A program made the translations under genes and the position numbers. From NCBI GenBank assembly GCA_016169945.1, contig JADLSH010000155.1:1805501-1869500 (forward strand): DNA of 64,000 nt. Reading direction: 5' to 3'. How positions within the stretch are numbered: the stretch's first letter is position 1; every line of letters begins with the position of its first letter. The stretch comes from Trachythela sp. YZ-2020 (Eukaryota > Cnidaria > Anthozoa > Malacalcyonacea > Clavulariidae). Of the stretch, positions 46,203 to 58,569 are shown piece by piece. Below the pieces are notes generated by a model, which made no database searches, had not been told where the DNA came from, and saw only the letters and a program-made list of their open reading frames with translations.

Positions 46203-47644
46203 CGGTCGCAATAATAGGTCGGTAATGCTATAAGCTAATTGGATATATTTTGTGATTACGGAAAAGAGACTGGAATTATATGTGATGATTTTGCCAATGC
46301 ATATACATGGCAATCCAACAGCTAATCCTGTAATCATACTGTGAAATAGCATGCACCCACTGATCTGTGTATAACACCATGCAGGTAATATTCTTAATCG
46401 GTTGTTCTTTATTAGTAATCAAAATCATCGTCATCATGTATTATATTTCTTCCAATTAAATGTATTATGATTTTTTTCATATAAAGCAGCTGAATTTTAT
46501 TTGTTCAACTTATAATTTTAAGGTGTTTTTTCTGGAAAAAAACTATGTTTTCGGTGGTTCTAGCACTGTCAGCATTGAAATGAAAGATGAATTCAAAAGA
46601 TAATTGTATACATGCAGGATTGCAGGAAACGTTAACGTTATCAGCCCATGGGAAACTTTAGAGTCTTCCGTTATATATTATTCAAACTGTGAATTAAAGA
46701 CATTAACTGAGGCTTTAAACACACAGGAGGAGGACATCTCTTTATCGATTAATCTGTTCCCCCCCAAGACATACCTTTTTAGATCGAACCTCCTGCCAGA
46801 ATACGTGCGAGAAAAATTAAAGAATTTGAGTAACTGAATCAAATTCACCCTTTGCGTGAAACGCGGGATTCATTCACATTTGCTGCACTCTAAGAAGAAC
46901 CTATTTCATTTCGTCAATTATGTCCAGAAGGAGATTAAATTCCAATCGGCTGTTTCCTGTTGGTTCTGTACCTAGCATAGTTTATTTATTCATTTCTGAT
47001 TAAAACAACCGATTGATATTCCTGGTTGGAGCTGTTTAAATAAAAAGAGAATAATCTAGCAAGAAATAAATATTATTTACCCATTCCAAAGATTGTTATA
47101 GAATAGACACATAACTGAATCATTAGCAACGTTTACTTGCAAAAAATAATACATTAGCAAAGCTTACAATATATTAAAGTAATATTAAAATTACGCTACT
47201 CTAAAAATGTACTTTTATTCATGGAGAGATCTCATTCATGAAGATGACAGTATAACCTTCTTTAAATTTTTCTATCTCTTTTCTATCTCTTATAATAGTC
47301 TCGGGTTATTGGTGTTTGTTTGTTTGAAAAGCAAATGACACAACTTATCGGTGTAAAATTTCAAACATCTCTTCTATATTGGGCATCTCTTCTATATTGG
47401 TTTGAAGATTTTGCCATATGCTATGTTTTAAGTGACAAAAATCTCTCCAAGTGTCAATGATAATTCAGAAACTCATTATGTGACGTACAAATTGTATTGT
47501 TTACATATCAAACCAACATCAATATCTCGAAAATCGAAAGCGATATGGATCAGGTATGATTTTAAAAGTTCTTGCCTATAAAATATATTAATTACAATGA
47601 CGTAAAATTCGTATTATACGCCTTTAAAACCAATATCAAAGGTC
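46203..47644. other. Unassigned DNA with one small ORF
   Basis: The plus frame 46,604-46,837 (77 codons) matches no family I know. Nothing else was recognised. Confidence 0.3.
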
Positions 47645-47987
47645 TTCGTTGCATGGCGCAGTCGTCAGAGCAAGCGCCTTAATTTCACCTCTGAGTTGTG
47701 GAGACTCTACTCAATCATGTGAAAAGAGTACTAGCGCTCTGTCAAAAGTCGTGGGTTTTCTCCGGGCACTCTCCGGTTTCCTCTGACAGGGAAAGTTGAC
47801 TCAACTTGACCGGGTGGGTTAGGATATATAGACTAGGAAAGTAATATCACAATTGTTGTACAAGGTATATAGTGTATATAGCAAAGTACGTAATATTATA
47901 GATAAGCGAAATATGTGATGTAATCGGTCACTGAAAAGCCCCGACGGGAAATACATGGACTGAATAAAGTATGTATGTATGTATGTA
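47645..47987 (+). mobile_element. tRNA-derived SINE with TATG tail
   Basis: TGGCGCAGTCG at 47,654-47,664 fits the polymerase III A-box consensus. Downstream gggttttctccgggcactct and ccggtttcctctgaca are typical of SINE bodies. The 3' end tacatggactgaataaagta followed by about four TATG repeats (47,969-47,987) is the kind shared with partner LINEs. It has no tRNA cloverleaf and no anticodon arm that I could fold. Flanking duplications were not found. Confidence 0.75.
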
Positions 47988-49433
47988 ATTCAAAACCTGA
48001 AAATCACATTATATAATACATCTATATATACGATCTGGTTTCGATTTGCTCTTAGTGGCTGTTGTGATCATGTCAATGTTACGTATATAATTACAGTTTC
48101 GATATATCTCTGCAATCAGTCAGTTACTGACTTGGTAAGCGGCAGTGAACATAGCGGCAGTGAACTCCATAAATTTTTAATATCTGGAACGATAACATTC
48201 AATCATTCAGGGGGAAAAAAGTGAAGCCTAAATCCCAGTCCTTTACGCGGTCCGTACGTCAGTTTCAGTCCCTCAAAAGTCAATTTCACGCGGTCCGTAC
48301 GTCAATTTTAGGCCCCCACGGCGAACCGTTACACGGCCAGTATAAATTTGAATGCAATCACGAAAAACATCGCAAACTCAATGCATTACATTTTAGGAAC
48401 AAACTATTTTTCTCCTAAAATTTAGTGCATTGAGTTCGCTGTGACAAAAAAAACTCGAGCAAAACTTCTCCGACCGGAGAAAACAATGGCTTAATTCTAT
48501 AATAATTGCTTTCAAATATACCTATATATTGCGTCGTTCCTGGGTGCACAAGCAAGCAATACGGAATGAAAAATTGTCGCGAAAAAACATCTTTTCACAA
48601 GTACGTAAATTACATGTAACTGTCTTTACCGTTGCCATTTTTCGCAAATTTTTGAAATGTTTTATAGTTTGTAGAAATTAAATTGAAGCTGAAAAGTAAA
48701 AACGTGTGTCAATTTTAATTGACGTGTTAATTCAATTAAATGTTTGTTTTGAATTTAAACAATGAAATTAAAATGAACCCGCCCCAACGCGCGCATTTAT
48801 TAAAACACAAACATGGCGCAGATACTATGAAGTGGCAGAAACTGAAGGGCCGAGTGACTTCCAGGAGCTGTGCTCTATATTCGAACGGGATATATATTTT
48901 TTAAAAGGGCTTTTTTCCAGGGTTGAATTAAATTTTGCAAATGTTTGTGTGGCAAGATTCCCAGAGCGAAAGCGTTTGTATGCGAAGTTCAACTCGACGA
49001 CGAGGAGGAAGTAGGATCTTGACTGATTCAGCTGACAAAGCGCTATGTCTAAATTACAGTAGATGACTTGCATTGTTACGATTTCATGGCAGGCAAAAAT
49101 ATTACAAAAGTTCCACAGATATTTTTTGTTATATACATATTGTGGGATCCAAATGAAGAACCTATTTTCTAAAAAATCTATTGTGTGATCGGAATTTGCC
49201 CGCCAGCAAAATAAAGAAAATGTAAACATATGTAAGTCATAACATTTACTCGAACAGCAGGTTTATTATATGAGAAAACGTAACATTGTATAATATAATA
49301 TACTGATATTTTAAACATTAATGTTACAGTGTTTATATTGAATAAAAGAATTGGTTACCGAAGTTGATGGAATATCCAAGTGGAAATATATATACAATTT
49401 TAGACCTAGCCATAAATTAAGGCAGAAATTGAC
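47988..49433. other. Unassigned intergenic DNA
   Basis: cgcggtccgtacgtca occurs twice at about 48,247 and 48,289. Small frames only (47,979-48,224; 48,832-49,229). No domain recognised. Confidence 0.3.
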
Positions 49434-49599
49434 CATAGGTGTAGGAAGTAACTTCAAGTTGGGGGGGGGGGCACATTGTCTTAAGGGCACCTCTTCTATT
49501 AGAAAAGGGCACTTTTTCCATTGTTTTAGCTGGAGAAAAGGGCACTTTGAAAAAAACTTGGGGGGCATGTGCCCCTCCCCCCCCATTCCTATGCCACTG
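49434..49599. mobile_element. 166-bp hAT-type MITE
   Basis: The right end reads gtaggaa-like cctatgccactg, i.e. inverted cagtggcataggaa; the left end is its decayed partner cataggtgtaggaa. AATTGACC lies on both sides (49,427-49,434 and 49,601-49,608), an about 8-bp duplication. Inside are ggggggggggg, gggcacttt repeats and gggggcatgtgcccc. Confidence 0.75.
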
Positions 49600-49608
49600 G
49601 AATTGACC

Positions 49609-50761
49609 CTGCGATAGATCAGTAATCAGTTTCAACCAAGTGAAGTGCAGAAAACATCATTCAAGTTCACCATATTGAACAAAAGCTTTATAGTGTTTTC
49701 ATACTGTACATAAATTATATATTGAAAATTTTAATTTGCATAGCGGGACTAAATCGGCGGGCTGGCTACGCCACTGTGCATCAGGGCGCATTGCTGGTTA
49801 ATTTGGAATGAGTGTTGACTGCAAACACTGCTGCAAAGAAAATTTTGCTTCCAATTTAATCCACAAGGTTGCAAGCTATCCATCATACAGTGTAGGTCTC
49901 ACTCAAATTTAAAAGAGAAACAGTCCAAGGGGCGTGGTGTGAACAGGCTCTCGCCCCTCGCATGTACAGCCTAATTATATCTTACTTGCATGTACAGTCT
50001 AATTATATCTTATTGTATGAATTTGAGGAAGACCTTGAATAACCTTTTGCTAGGCCAGGGAAGAAAATATGTCATGCACTAACATTGGATCTGTCACTAA
50101 CAGCTGCCACAACCCAGTCATAAAGAGAGTTCAGATATAGTTATCTGCAGTGGTACTCACATTATGAAGGATGATTTTTTATTCTGATTCAAAGGGGCTG
50201 AAAGAAAATATGTTGATATTAATTAACACACAAGACTCTTATCTTGACAAGTAAGCTTGTCTACATGCAGGTGTATGCCACAGTGAAAGAATAAAGTAGT
50301 AAGGGTACATTAGGGCACACAGGCCCTCCAGGAGGGGGGAGGGCACTGCTCTGGGCCCCTAGCTCAAAAGGGGCTCCCAAAGTAACAAAGGCCCTTTGAT
50401 TGCTTAACCGAGAATATAAATCCTAGCTGCATCAGCTTGAATGCAATTTCCAGGGCTCTGAGAGGCTTTAGATTTCAAGCCCTGTTTCTCTTCATCTTCT
50501 GGAACAAATTACACAAGCAAATATTATACAGAAGTGTAGTAATGGGGGTGGACTGTGTCAAGTGTTGAAGGCAGAAGAAACTTCTGGGGGAGAGGAATTA
50601 AATTTTAATGGTTCTAAAATGCGATTTCACATACTTTAGTTTAAGGGTACGTAAAACAAGTACTAGGTAGTACCTTTGATTGAAACTCTACCAGATCTGT
50701 TACAGTAAATATGACTGTCATGTTTATCATATTTTATTGTAAAGTATTTGATTAGATGATA
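49609..50761. other. Unassigned intergenic DNA
   Basis: Nothing recognised beyond tgcatgtacagtctaattat repeated at about 49,960-50,010. Confidence 0.3.
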
Positions 50762-50867
50762 TACCATAAACCTCCGAGTATAAGCCCCCCCCCCCCCTAG
50801 CCGTGTATAAGCCCATCATGTTCACTAACGCTCAGGACATTCCAATTATATTTGGAGGTTTATGGTA
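50762..50867. mobile_element. 106-bp MITE with 14-bp TIRs
   Basis: taccataaacctcc at 50,762-50,775 is exactly inverted at 50,854-50,867. A C run and repeated gtataagcc words lie inside. No target duplication could be assigned. Confidence 0.65.
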
Positions 50868-51225
50868 ATACTGTAATAGTTCACTGGTGATGTTAATATT
50901 GAGATCAGTGTAAGAATTGAGGCAGTTTTGTCACTGAACTAATACTATTATATCTTCTAATCTATAATAATTTTATTACTTTACAATAAAACATAATAAA
51001 ATAGAAACAACTGGGGGCAAGCAAGCGAATTGGGTCTGTTCCCCAATTTTATTATTGGGAACTATATGCCCCCATCATTTCTAATTGTTAACCATTACCA
51101 TGATGACTGTTTTTGAAACAACTATATAAAAATGTTAACAGGAATTTTGCATCATTTTTTGTTTTCAATTTGGATAAATATCATCTTTTTATACTATCTT
51201 AACAGTATTTATAAACATTTACAGG

Positions 51226-52458
51226 TTTCCATTAAAGAATTCTGAGGTGCTAGCAAAATGGGAAAATTATTTTAAAAAATATGATCGTCAAGGAAAGAAA
51301 TGGAGAGCCAGTCAGTTTAGCCACATTTGCAGCAAACATTTTTTAGAGACTGATTTCACAACTGTATATCAGCAACAACACAACACAAGTAAACGGCTAA
51401 AATTTAACGCCATTCCCTCAGTTTTCCACGAATCTCAATCTGCAGTTGAATATCGTGTAAATCAACAGCAAACTTTCCAAGGGACAACAATATCCAACAG
51501 CATTATAATAACACCATTCCCAGCAGATGCAACCACAACACATCCCAAGCAAGATCTCACTTTGCTAGCAAATACTCTTCTTGATGGTTCCTCGGATTTA
51601 CTCCATTCTCAACATCTCACTGATCCAATCCATGATGCAACCAACGATGTTATCATATCTGAGATTGTTGAATCCACACCATTCCCAGCAGATGCAACCA
51701 CAACACATCCCAAGCAAGATCTCACTTTCCTAGTAAATACTCTTCTTGATGGTTCCTCAGATTTACTCCATTCTCAACATCTCATTGATCCAATCCATGA
51801 TGCAACCAACGATGTTACCATATCTGAGACTGTTGAATCCACACCATTCCCAGCTTCACAATTTCCAATCACAGCTATGGCAAGATCATCTGAGGACGAA
51901 GGTTTAGCAGTTATATCTACCGGTAGTGTCAATTTTCCTGTTGTACCCAGTAAAAAGGCAAAATTCAGTTGTGAAGATCTTATAACAGATGTTCTGGTTG
52001 AGAAAGATGAAGAAATTGCAAAGAGAGATAAGAAAATTAAATTGTTGCATCAGAAGTTGCGTAGAAAAGAAACTTCAGTTAGCAAGATGAAACATATTAT
52101 TTGCACGAAGAAGAAGTCACCCGTTAATCAGTCTGAAGAGGAACAACTACACCAAAGATTTGATGGTTTGAAGAGATCAATATTGAAGAACATGGTCCAA
52201 AACTCAAAAGGGGCATCAAGAAGCAGACGATACAACAATGCCATGAAAGAATTTGCACTGACATTGAGCTATTACTCCCCAAAATCGTACGCATATGTCC
52301 GATCAATCATGCTACTCCCACACCCATCTTTGATCCGAAAATGGGCAAGCAATGTGAATTGTGAACCAGGTTTTATTGAGGAGTCATTTCGAATTTTGGA
52401 GGGAGAAGCGAAGTTGAATGCAGAAAAGAAGATTGTTGCTTGGTATTGGATGCAATGA
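51226..52458 (+). pseudogene. THAP9/P-element-like transposase, N-terminal part
   Basis: A splice-acceptor-like tttacag precedes FPLKNSEVLAKWENYFKKY, the second half of a THAP zinc finger. HICSKHF follows (its C..H ligands), then the closing AIPSVF. The first Cys pair must lie in an upstream exon that I could not find. Residues about 90-205 contain a 55-residue tandem repeat starting TPFPADATTTHPKQ. A coiled-coil stretch follows (VEKDEEIAKRDKKIKLLHQK), then the first transposase region ending YSPKSYAYVRSI. The frame breaks near 52,438, where one base is missing; the next frame continues. Confidence 0.8.
51511..51855 (+). repeat. 165-bp in-frame tandem repeat inside the THAP transposase
   Basis: acaccattcccagc starts at 51,511, 51,676 and 51,841, giving two full copies and a stub. 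The period is 55 codons, so the duplication kept the frame. The copies differ at a handful of codons. Confidence 0.85.
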
Positions 52459-53189
52459 CCATACGTAAGCAAGTCCAATGGGAGACAGCAAACAATAAAT
52501 ATAGTGGTTTTGTCGATTATGGCCCATTAGAAGCACCCGAAATCATTGCATCCGAAGCTCTTGTGTTCTTATTAGTAGGATTAAGAAGCCATTGGAAGCA
52601 ACCGATCGGGTACTTCTTAACGGATAAAGCCTCTGCAACTGTCCAGGCAGCATTAATCAGCATGGCATTGGCAAAGGCAAGTGCTGCTGGTCTGAAAGTG
52701 TGGTATGTCACATCAGATGCGACTACAACCAACATCAGTACGTTTAAGAAACTTGGATGTAGTTTTGGTGGCACCTACGATTCCATCGTGACAAAGTTCC
52801 AACATCCTGTTACCGGTGAAGATGTGTTCGTCATCTTAGATGCCTGCCATATGCTGAAATTGGCGAGAAATGCCCTGGCATTTCTTGGCACAATCTGCTC
52901 AAGTGATGGTGATCAAATACAATGGAAATTTCTCGACACTCTTCATTTGGTCCAAGAGCAAGAAGGTCTGAAGCTTGGTAATAAGTTGTCTGACAACCAT
53001 GTGCAGTTCGAAAAGCACAAAATGAATGTGAGTTTGGCAGCCCAAACACTCAGTGGCTCAGTGGCAGATGCAATTGATTTCATGAACATTGTTCAGAAAC
53101 AGCCCGAGTTCCAAAGCAGTGAAGCCACAGTTACATTCATCAGAATCATCGACAGATTTTTTGATTTGCTGAATTCAAGAAATCCCCAT
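52440..53189 (+). pseudogene. P-element-like transposase, catalytic core
   Basis: Continues the previous frame after a 1-bp deletion. RNase H-like core: the first Asp is in LVLDAMTIRK (bases from about 52,436), followed by WYVTSDATTTNISTFKKLG and FVILDACHMLKLARN, matching the D...D...D of THAP9 and P-element transposases. The protein runs to FDLLNSRNPH, where the LINE begins. The catalytic Glu region is found again at 55,444 on the far side of the LINE. Confidence 0.82.
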
Positions 53190-53386
53190 ATTATTATTAT
53201 TATTATTATTTCTGAATATTTATACAGGATTAAAAAACTTCAGTCATTTACACAATATTTACAGCAAAATACAATGCAAGAACTGCTATCCACGTTTGTC
53301 CTGTAAAACCTCCGTCTCTAATAATAAACAACTATTAAAAACTATGAAATATTAGTAATAATGTAAGATAATGAATTTTAAAAATG

Positions 53387-54031
53387 TTAAAAAAGATCCT
53401 TCAAGCCCTTCCTAAATTTATCGAGAGTTTGGACTGATCTTAAAGCTAATGGCAGAGTATTATACAATTTCGCTCCGCCAAAATAGAAACTTTGCTTTGC
53501 AACCTCCAGCTTCACGCGAGGTAATCTTAACATACAATTGTTATTTCTAGTTCCTTTTTCATGACTAATCATTGTAAAATACTCATCAAAAATTGGATTA
53601 TGTATTTCCTGTTCCACACACTTCTTCACAAGCAGGCAGGATTCACATTTGATGACATCAATGATGTTTGGTACGTGTTCGCTGCGTATGATGCTCTTTG
53701 CACGTTTTTGAAGCGAAGTTAACTTTTTCTTTTGTGTCTCTGTGGTGGTCATTTTAACGGTACTGCTATATGTTAATATAGGAAGTATTATCATCCTAAA
53801 GATCTTCAACGCTGCGTCGACTGTCAAATACTTCCTGACGCTTTGTAACAATCTGAGACGACCACTTGCCTTCTTGTACGCACAATCAAAATTGGTGTTC
53901 ATTAGCAGGTGACTGTCCACAGTGTTACCCAGGTAAACGTATTCCTTGACAAAAGATATTTCAGTATTTTGATATTGGATTTTAAGATCTCTGCCATACT
54001 TACTAATCCTCTTAGATGTTCCAAGGAGCAT
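53387..54031 (-). pseudogene. LINE ORF2 C-terminal region
   Basis: 215 codons including VKEYVYLGNTVDSHL, MIILPILTYSSTVK and YNTLPLALRSVQTLDKFR, i.e. thumb and C-terminal blocks of a non-LTR RT protein. It ends in a natural-looking stop about 200 bp before the AAT tail. Confidence 0.78.
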
Positions 54032-54059
54032 TGCTTCTGTTTTGCCCTTTTAAGGTTTA

Positions 54060-55245
54060 GTAAAGTTCATTCTCTCTGCAGTATTCACCAATGTTTTCCA
54101 TTTCCAGATTTAGTATATCCTCAATCGTGTTCACATCCTTGTTTGAATAATAAACAACAGTATCATCAGCATATGTGATCACATTTGAATACTGTATCCT
54201 ATCTGCAATATCGTTAAAAAATACTATGAACAGCAGGGCCCAAGAATTGAGCCCTGGGGAACACCACAGAATATAGGCTCCATATCGGATTGCACATTAT
54301 TGATCTCAACAATTTGATTTCTGTTGAACAGATAATCAGTGAACCAGGTTAATTCGTTGCCCATAACGCCGTAAGACTCCAACTTGTTCAGCAATATGCC
54401 ATGACCAATGGTGTCAAAGGCTTTACTGAGATCGATGTAAACAGCTCCCACAAATCTTCCACTATCTAACTCACGACGTATATTATCACACAGCAGCGTA
54501 GCAGCTAACTTGGTTGAACGATGTTTTCGGAAACCATATTGACAATTATTCAGTAAGTTATTTCCTTCAAGATAGTCCAGGAGTTGCTTGTGCACAGCTT
54601 TTTCAATGAGCTTTGACAGTACTGGCAACACTGATATAGGTCGATGCTTTTCTAACAAGTTTGCGTTTCCAGATTTATAGATAGGTACAATTTTCGCAAT
54701 CTTCCAAAGACTAGGTACCGTGCAGCTTTTGATTGATAAATTGATGACGTAGCATAAAGGACCGGAAATATACTTCGCGCAGTCTTTCAGCATTCCAGGT
54801 GGTAATTCATCAATACCAGTAGCTTTCGTGCGCTGCAGTGATCGAAGGTCTCGCTCAATCTGTACCTTCGATACGCACTTGAAGAAAAATCTCTTATCTG
54901 TCCTAACAGGGGGTGGCTTAATGGATCTCAACACAAAATCAACAAATGGAATTGCTTTCGTCTTCAGCGAACAGATAACGTTTTTAAAATAGTGACTAAA
55001 GCTTTTTGCACGAACTTTAGCATCATCCCGTGACAAAGATGACAGCATTGACTTGGATGATTTATTTGGAAATATATTCTTAATACAGTCCCAGAACTTT
55101 TTAGGGTCACCACTCTTCTCATTTAACAGATTACGATGATATTTCACCTTGGCATGTCGGACTTCGCTTGTGCACTTGTTGCGTGCTGTTTTGTAAGCTC
55201 TCCAGTCAACTGGATCCTTTGTGTGACGGGCTTTTCGCAAAACCC
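54060..55245 (-). pseudogene. LINE reverse transcriptase
   Basis: Blocks in order: W...IVPIYKSGNANL, HRPISVLPVLSKLIEK, QYGFRKHRSTKLA, AVYIDLSKAFDTIGH (first Asp), FCGVPQGSILGP. A 1-bp deletion near 54,238 shifts the frame. ITYADDTVVYYSN (the YADD site) then lies at about 54,185-54,147, and a stop near 54,060 closes that frame. The N-terminal TRNKCTSEVRHAKVKYHR-like stretch is the basic linker. No endonuclease is present, owing to 5' truncation. Confidence 0.82.
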
Positions 55246-55265
55246 CTGAAATTATCAGACATGAG

Positions 55266-56286
55266 TGGATAGCAAGCAACCCTGCAATCAACAGCGAAGT
55301 ATTTGCTTAGTCTCAAGTCTTATGAAGGAATACCCATAATTAAGCATCCTCGTAGAACATTTGTCCTTGGATAAGTATCAAGTCTACTCTTGAAATGGTG
55401 AAGCAAATGCTAACCTTGTCAGAAGATCCTTTTAAATAATTATATGTTAACATACAAGTATTCCCAAGACCATATTGAGCTCCTGTTCTCATGTATGAGG
55501 GCGAAAGGTGGTTGGAACAATAATCCAAACAGTCTCCAGCTCAAGTATGCACTCCGAAGGATGCTTCTTGGAAATGCTGTCGCTGCATCGGCTAATGCTA
55601 ATTGTCAAGTTTTCAATGACACCGTGGTCATTCCTATCTTCCGAACAAGAAAGCATGCAGCTCCATTAGTCGAGGATTCCCCTGGTCCTAAAGATGATGA
55701 ACAACAACACACAGACAGAGTCAGTGGAATGATAAGCAACCTACTAAAGTCCAACCCACATTCAGAATTTGTCCAGAACATCTTGGAGTACATTCTGTGT
55801 TACCAACTTAACTGGATCATCACCAAAGCCACCAACTCGATTAGAACACAACTATTTTGTGAAACCAATAAATTAATCCAAACCATCATTCCTTCATTTC
55901 CTAAACAATGGAAACTTAAAAATACCATCAAAGTTTGTGGTGGACGTCGTCAAATATGCTGAGCACATATTTAAGCTGCATGTTACAAACCCAGCCTCTG
56001 GCAAAGTCAGTAACAAGAGGAATTTGAAAACAAAGATGATCCTGGCATTATGTAACCACTTTGGGCAAGTTGCAACCAATTTACTTCCCCCCAACATGAA
56101 GAATCCACAAATCAACCATTGATTGAAGAAGACCATCGACTATGGTTATTGAAGTGTGTCGCTGATTCATACTTGACCATGAGATTACCCACTTATGGAA
56201 AAAATTACACTGAAATGGTGGTGAATTTTGGAAAGCCTAGCCAAAGGCATCAATTAACGAATTTAATACTATTTAACAACCAGTAA
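55266..56286 (+). pseudogene. P-element-like transposase, C-terminal part
   Basis: Resumes after the LINE with KYLLSLKSYEGIPIIKHPRR. After a frameshift at about 55,368 it passes KSTLEMVKQMLTLSEDP. The frame from 55,444 then reads YKYSQDHIELLFSCMRAKGG and WNNNPN, which holds the last catalytic acidic residue of this family. Another frameshift near 55,930 leads to VVDVVKYAEHIFKLHV, and a third near 56,120 to the C-terminal TMRLPTYGKNYTEMVVNFGK, ending FNNQ and TAA at 56,284-56,286. The gene is clearly dead. Confidence 0.82.
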
Positions 56287-57258
56287 TACTATATGCATAT
56301 TTAACTGCATTATGTATACTCCACATACTGTCTTTTCAGTATGATTATTTCATATCCTCTCTCTATATTATATTGTTAATGTACGAGTCATATGCAACTA
56401 CAATCATCCTGCCCTACAGGTGCAAACTGAGGATTTGACACAAATTTAGTTCCATATAGGTAAATTGATGTGAATATTAATTAATTAAGTATTGGCCCTG
56501 CTGGGTATTACTTGATTACGGATAGCTATTTTAGAAGGCAAGTTTTCAATTTTAATATAACCACAGCCATGACTGTTCAAAGTTTGGAACAATGCCTACT
56601 GTATAATATGAAAATCTGAGAATTTACGAAGCCCAGAAAGTGGGGCATTTTGCATTATATATTTTTTACTGGCTCTGGCACCAGATTACCAGTTAGACTA
56701 TGGTTTTTATTTGTGCTATGATCAGGAATTTGATAAAATACTTCCTAAAAGTCAAATCCCCACAGGTTTCTCCTGGTAGATGGTCATAGTTGGGATTGAC
56801 TGGACTTACATAATTGTTGAGAACTGTTTTGCTGTCTTATGCATAAAAACGTTTTAGAAACTGTATTGACTGTTAATCAACATTCAACATTTACTGGTAG
56901 TAATATTATTCTATTAAAGATTTATACTGATTTGAGTACGCGAAAATATATCATTGTTAATGATAAATATTGGTAAGATATATTGTAGAAAGCTTACTGT
57001 TACATGTATTAAAATGAAAGATCATACAAACTTAATTATACAACTTATACATGTTAAAGGAATTTGACAAATAATTTTCCAAACGAACTACTGCAGACTG
57101 TACTAATCTATAATATCTATTTGTGTGGTGAGCATGTGAGATGCAGGTTAATGAGCCGGTAAACTATTGATAGAAGTATAAAAGGGCAAAACAAGATAAT
57201 TTTCAACACATGTGACAAAAAATATTATAAATAGACTGCTTATCGAGTGTCAAAACCG
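56287..57258. other. Unassigned intergenic DNA
   Basis: AT-rich, no long frames. It probably contains the outer end of the P-like element; no TIR was identified. Confidence 0.3.
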
Positions 57259-57594
57259 TTAAAGTGCATATGTCACAATTACCATTTTTTTCTCAAAAAT
57301 CGGCCGTGACGAGACAATTCGAATGATATACATCATTCTTTAAACAGATAAATACTTCCAGAGATATTTTGGCTCAAACATGCCAAAAAATGGGTTTTTC
57401 AAAACTTGGCCGGGAGAAAAGAGGCTGAGTACGAATAGCCGCGATGACGTCAAATCGGGAAGTCATGTTTTGTTTACATTAAAAAACAATATAAAATATA
57501 GTCATGTTGGAAGCGAAAAACTGCAGAAATATTCCATTTCTGGCATATTCGTTTGGAATTCGACTTCAGGATTTTACGCAATAGAAAGGTGAAC

Positions 57595-57718
57595 ATTGCC
57601 GTTCCCAGAATTTGGTAAAATATTTTCTATAATGGAGAGAACTCAAACGGTGCGAGTCTGCACCGTTTGAGTTCTCGTCATTATAGAAAATATTTTACCA
57701 AATTCTGGGAACGGCAAT
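57595..57718. repeat. 124-nt near-perfect palindrome
   Basis: Arms 57,595-57,634 and 57,679-57,718 pair over 40 bases and arms 57,637-57,653 and 57,660-57,676 over 17. Only a 2-nt mismatch separates them, and the loop is 6 nt. The outer arm sequence (attgccgttcccagaat) is the inner end of the 350-bp TIR, so the palindrome starts where the TIR stops. Confidence 0.85.
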
Positions 57719-58359
57719 ATGTCGGCTGCAAGCCTGCAAATGAAGTCATGGACCCGTGCTGGACTTCGGCAAATTTACTCAAGTAATTTACATGAAGAAA
57801 ATTAAAAGGTAAAGGGATATGCGCTTGGATGCCTTGTGAGAACGTAGTAATAGACGAAAAGTCTGGAATGTAGAAACAAGTTATATTAGTAAATTGAAAT
57901 TTGCAATTTTGTATTAAATTGTGCTACCTTGAATATATTTTGTGCAGGATGTGCCACAATTGCCCAGTATAAAAGGAATATATAGCATAAAATAAAAAAC
58001 AGTCATGGGAGATGATGTATGACTTCAGATTGACCACATGTCTTAACATGTTTATAAACAAACTTCTTGTGCTTGCATTCTCAGTGTCTATATTAAAAGT
58101 ATAGTAAATTATCAAACAATTTTTACATTTCATATTGTTCAATATATTGCTTATAAATGGTATTTATGATAATAGTGACATCATTTATATGCTTATGTAG
58201 GAAATAAACACGAAGATGAACAGAGAAATGAGGCTCCAATGAAGATAATTCAGACTCATAAGACATCGCATAACTTGTCAATTTACTTGTCTAATAATTA
58301 CCTGTATCTCTGTTATTTGTATGATCACTGTTTAGTGAAGGCATATTAGTGATATAATA

Positions 58360-58569
58360 GGGTCCTGAAGGGGGGTGGGGGGTACTAATCCCAGTTTTAC
58401 GGCCCAAATTTTGACCAAATTCCATAGTCCCATCCTTTGTTTTGCTCAAATCCCAATCCCATTTTCTATTGTTTATTTGTTGTTGGTGAATCCCAGTCCC
58501 AGTGCATAAAATGGTTTCCCAGCTCAAAAGCATGCAAATCCCAGCTCCCATTTTACCCCTTCAGGACCC
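58360..58569. mobile_element. 210-bp MITE with 14-bp TIRs
   Basis: gggtcctgaagggg at 58,360-58,373 is exactly inverted at 58,556-58,569. Repeated aatcccag and aatccca words lie inside. Similar atataa words flank it, but no exact duplication. Nested in the TTAA element. Confidence 0.7.

Larger units (their letters stand above)
53190..55250 (-). mobile_element. 5'-truncated CR1/L2-like LINE inserted in the transposase
   Basis: On the minus strand the 3' end is an (AAT)n tail (plus-strand ttattatt at 53,190-53,211), the usual 3' microsatellite of CR1/L2-type elements. Upstream lie RT and the C-terminal region. The 5' border, near 55,245-55,265, was set by where transposase similarity resumes. 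No exact target duplication was seen. Confidence 0.8.

Noticed and set aside
46604..46837. Small ORF of 77 codons as a gene
   Set aside because: No recognisable domain, splice context or repeat family; length is within chance for this region.
47645..47730. tRNA gene
   Set aside because: An A-box-like sequence is present, but no cloverleaf or anticodon arm could be folded. The SINE body and TATG tail explain it.
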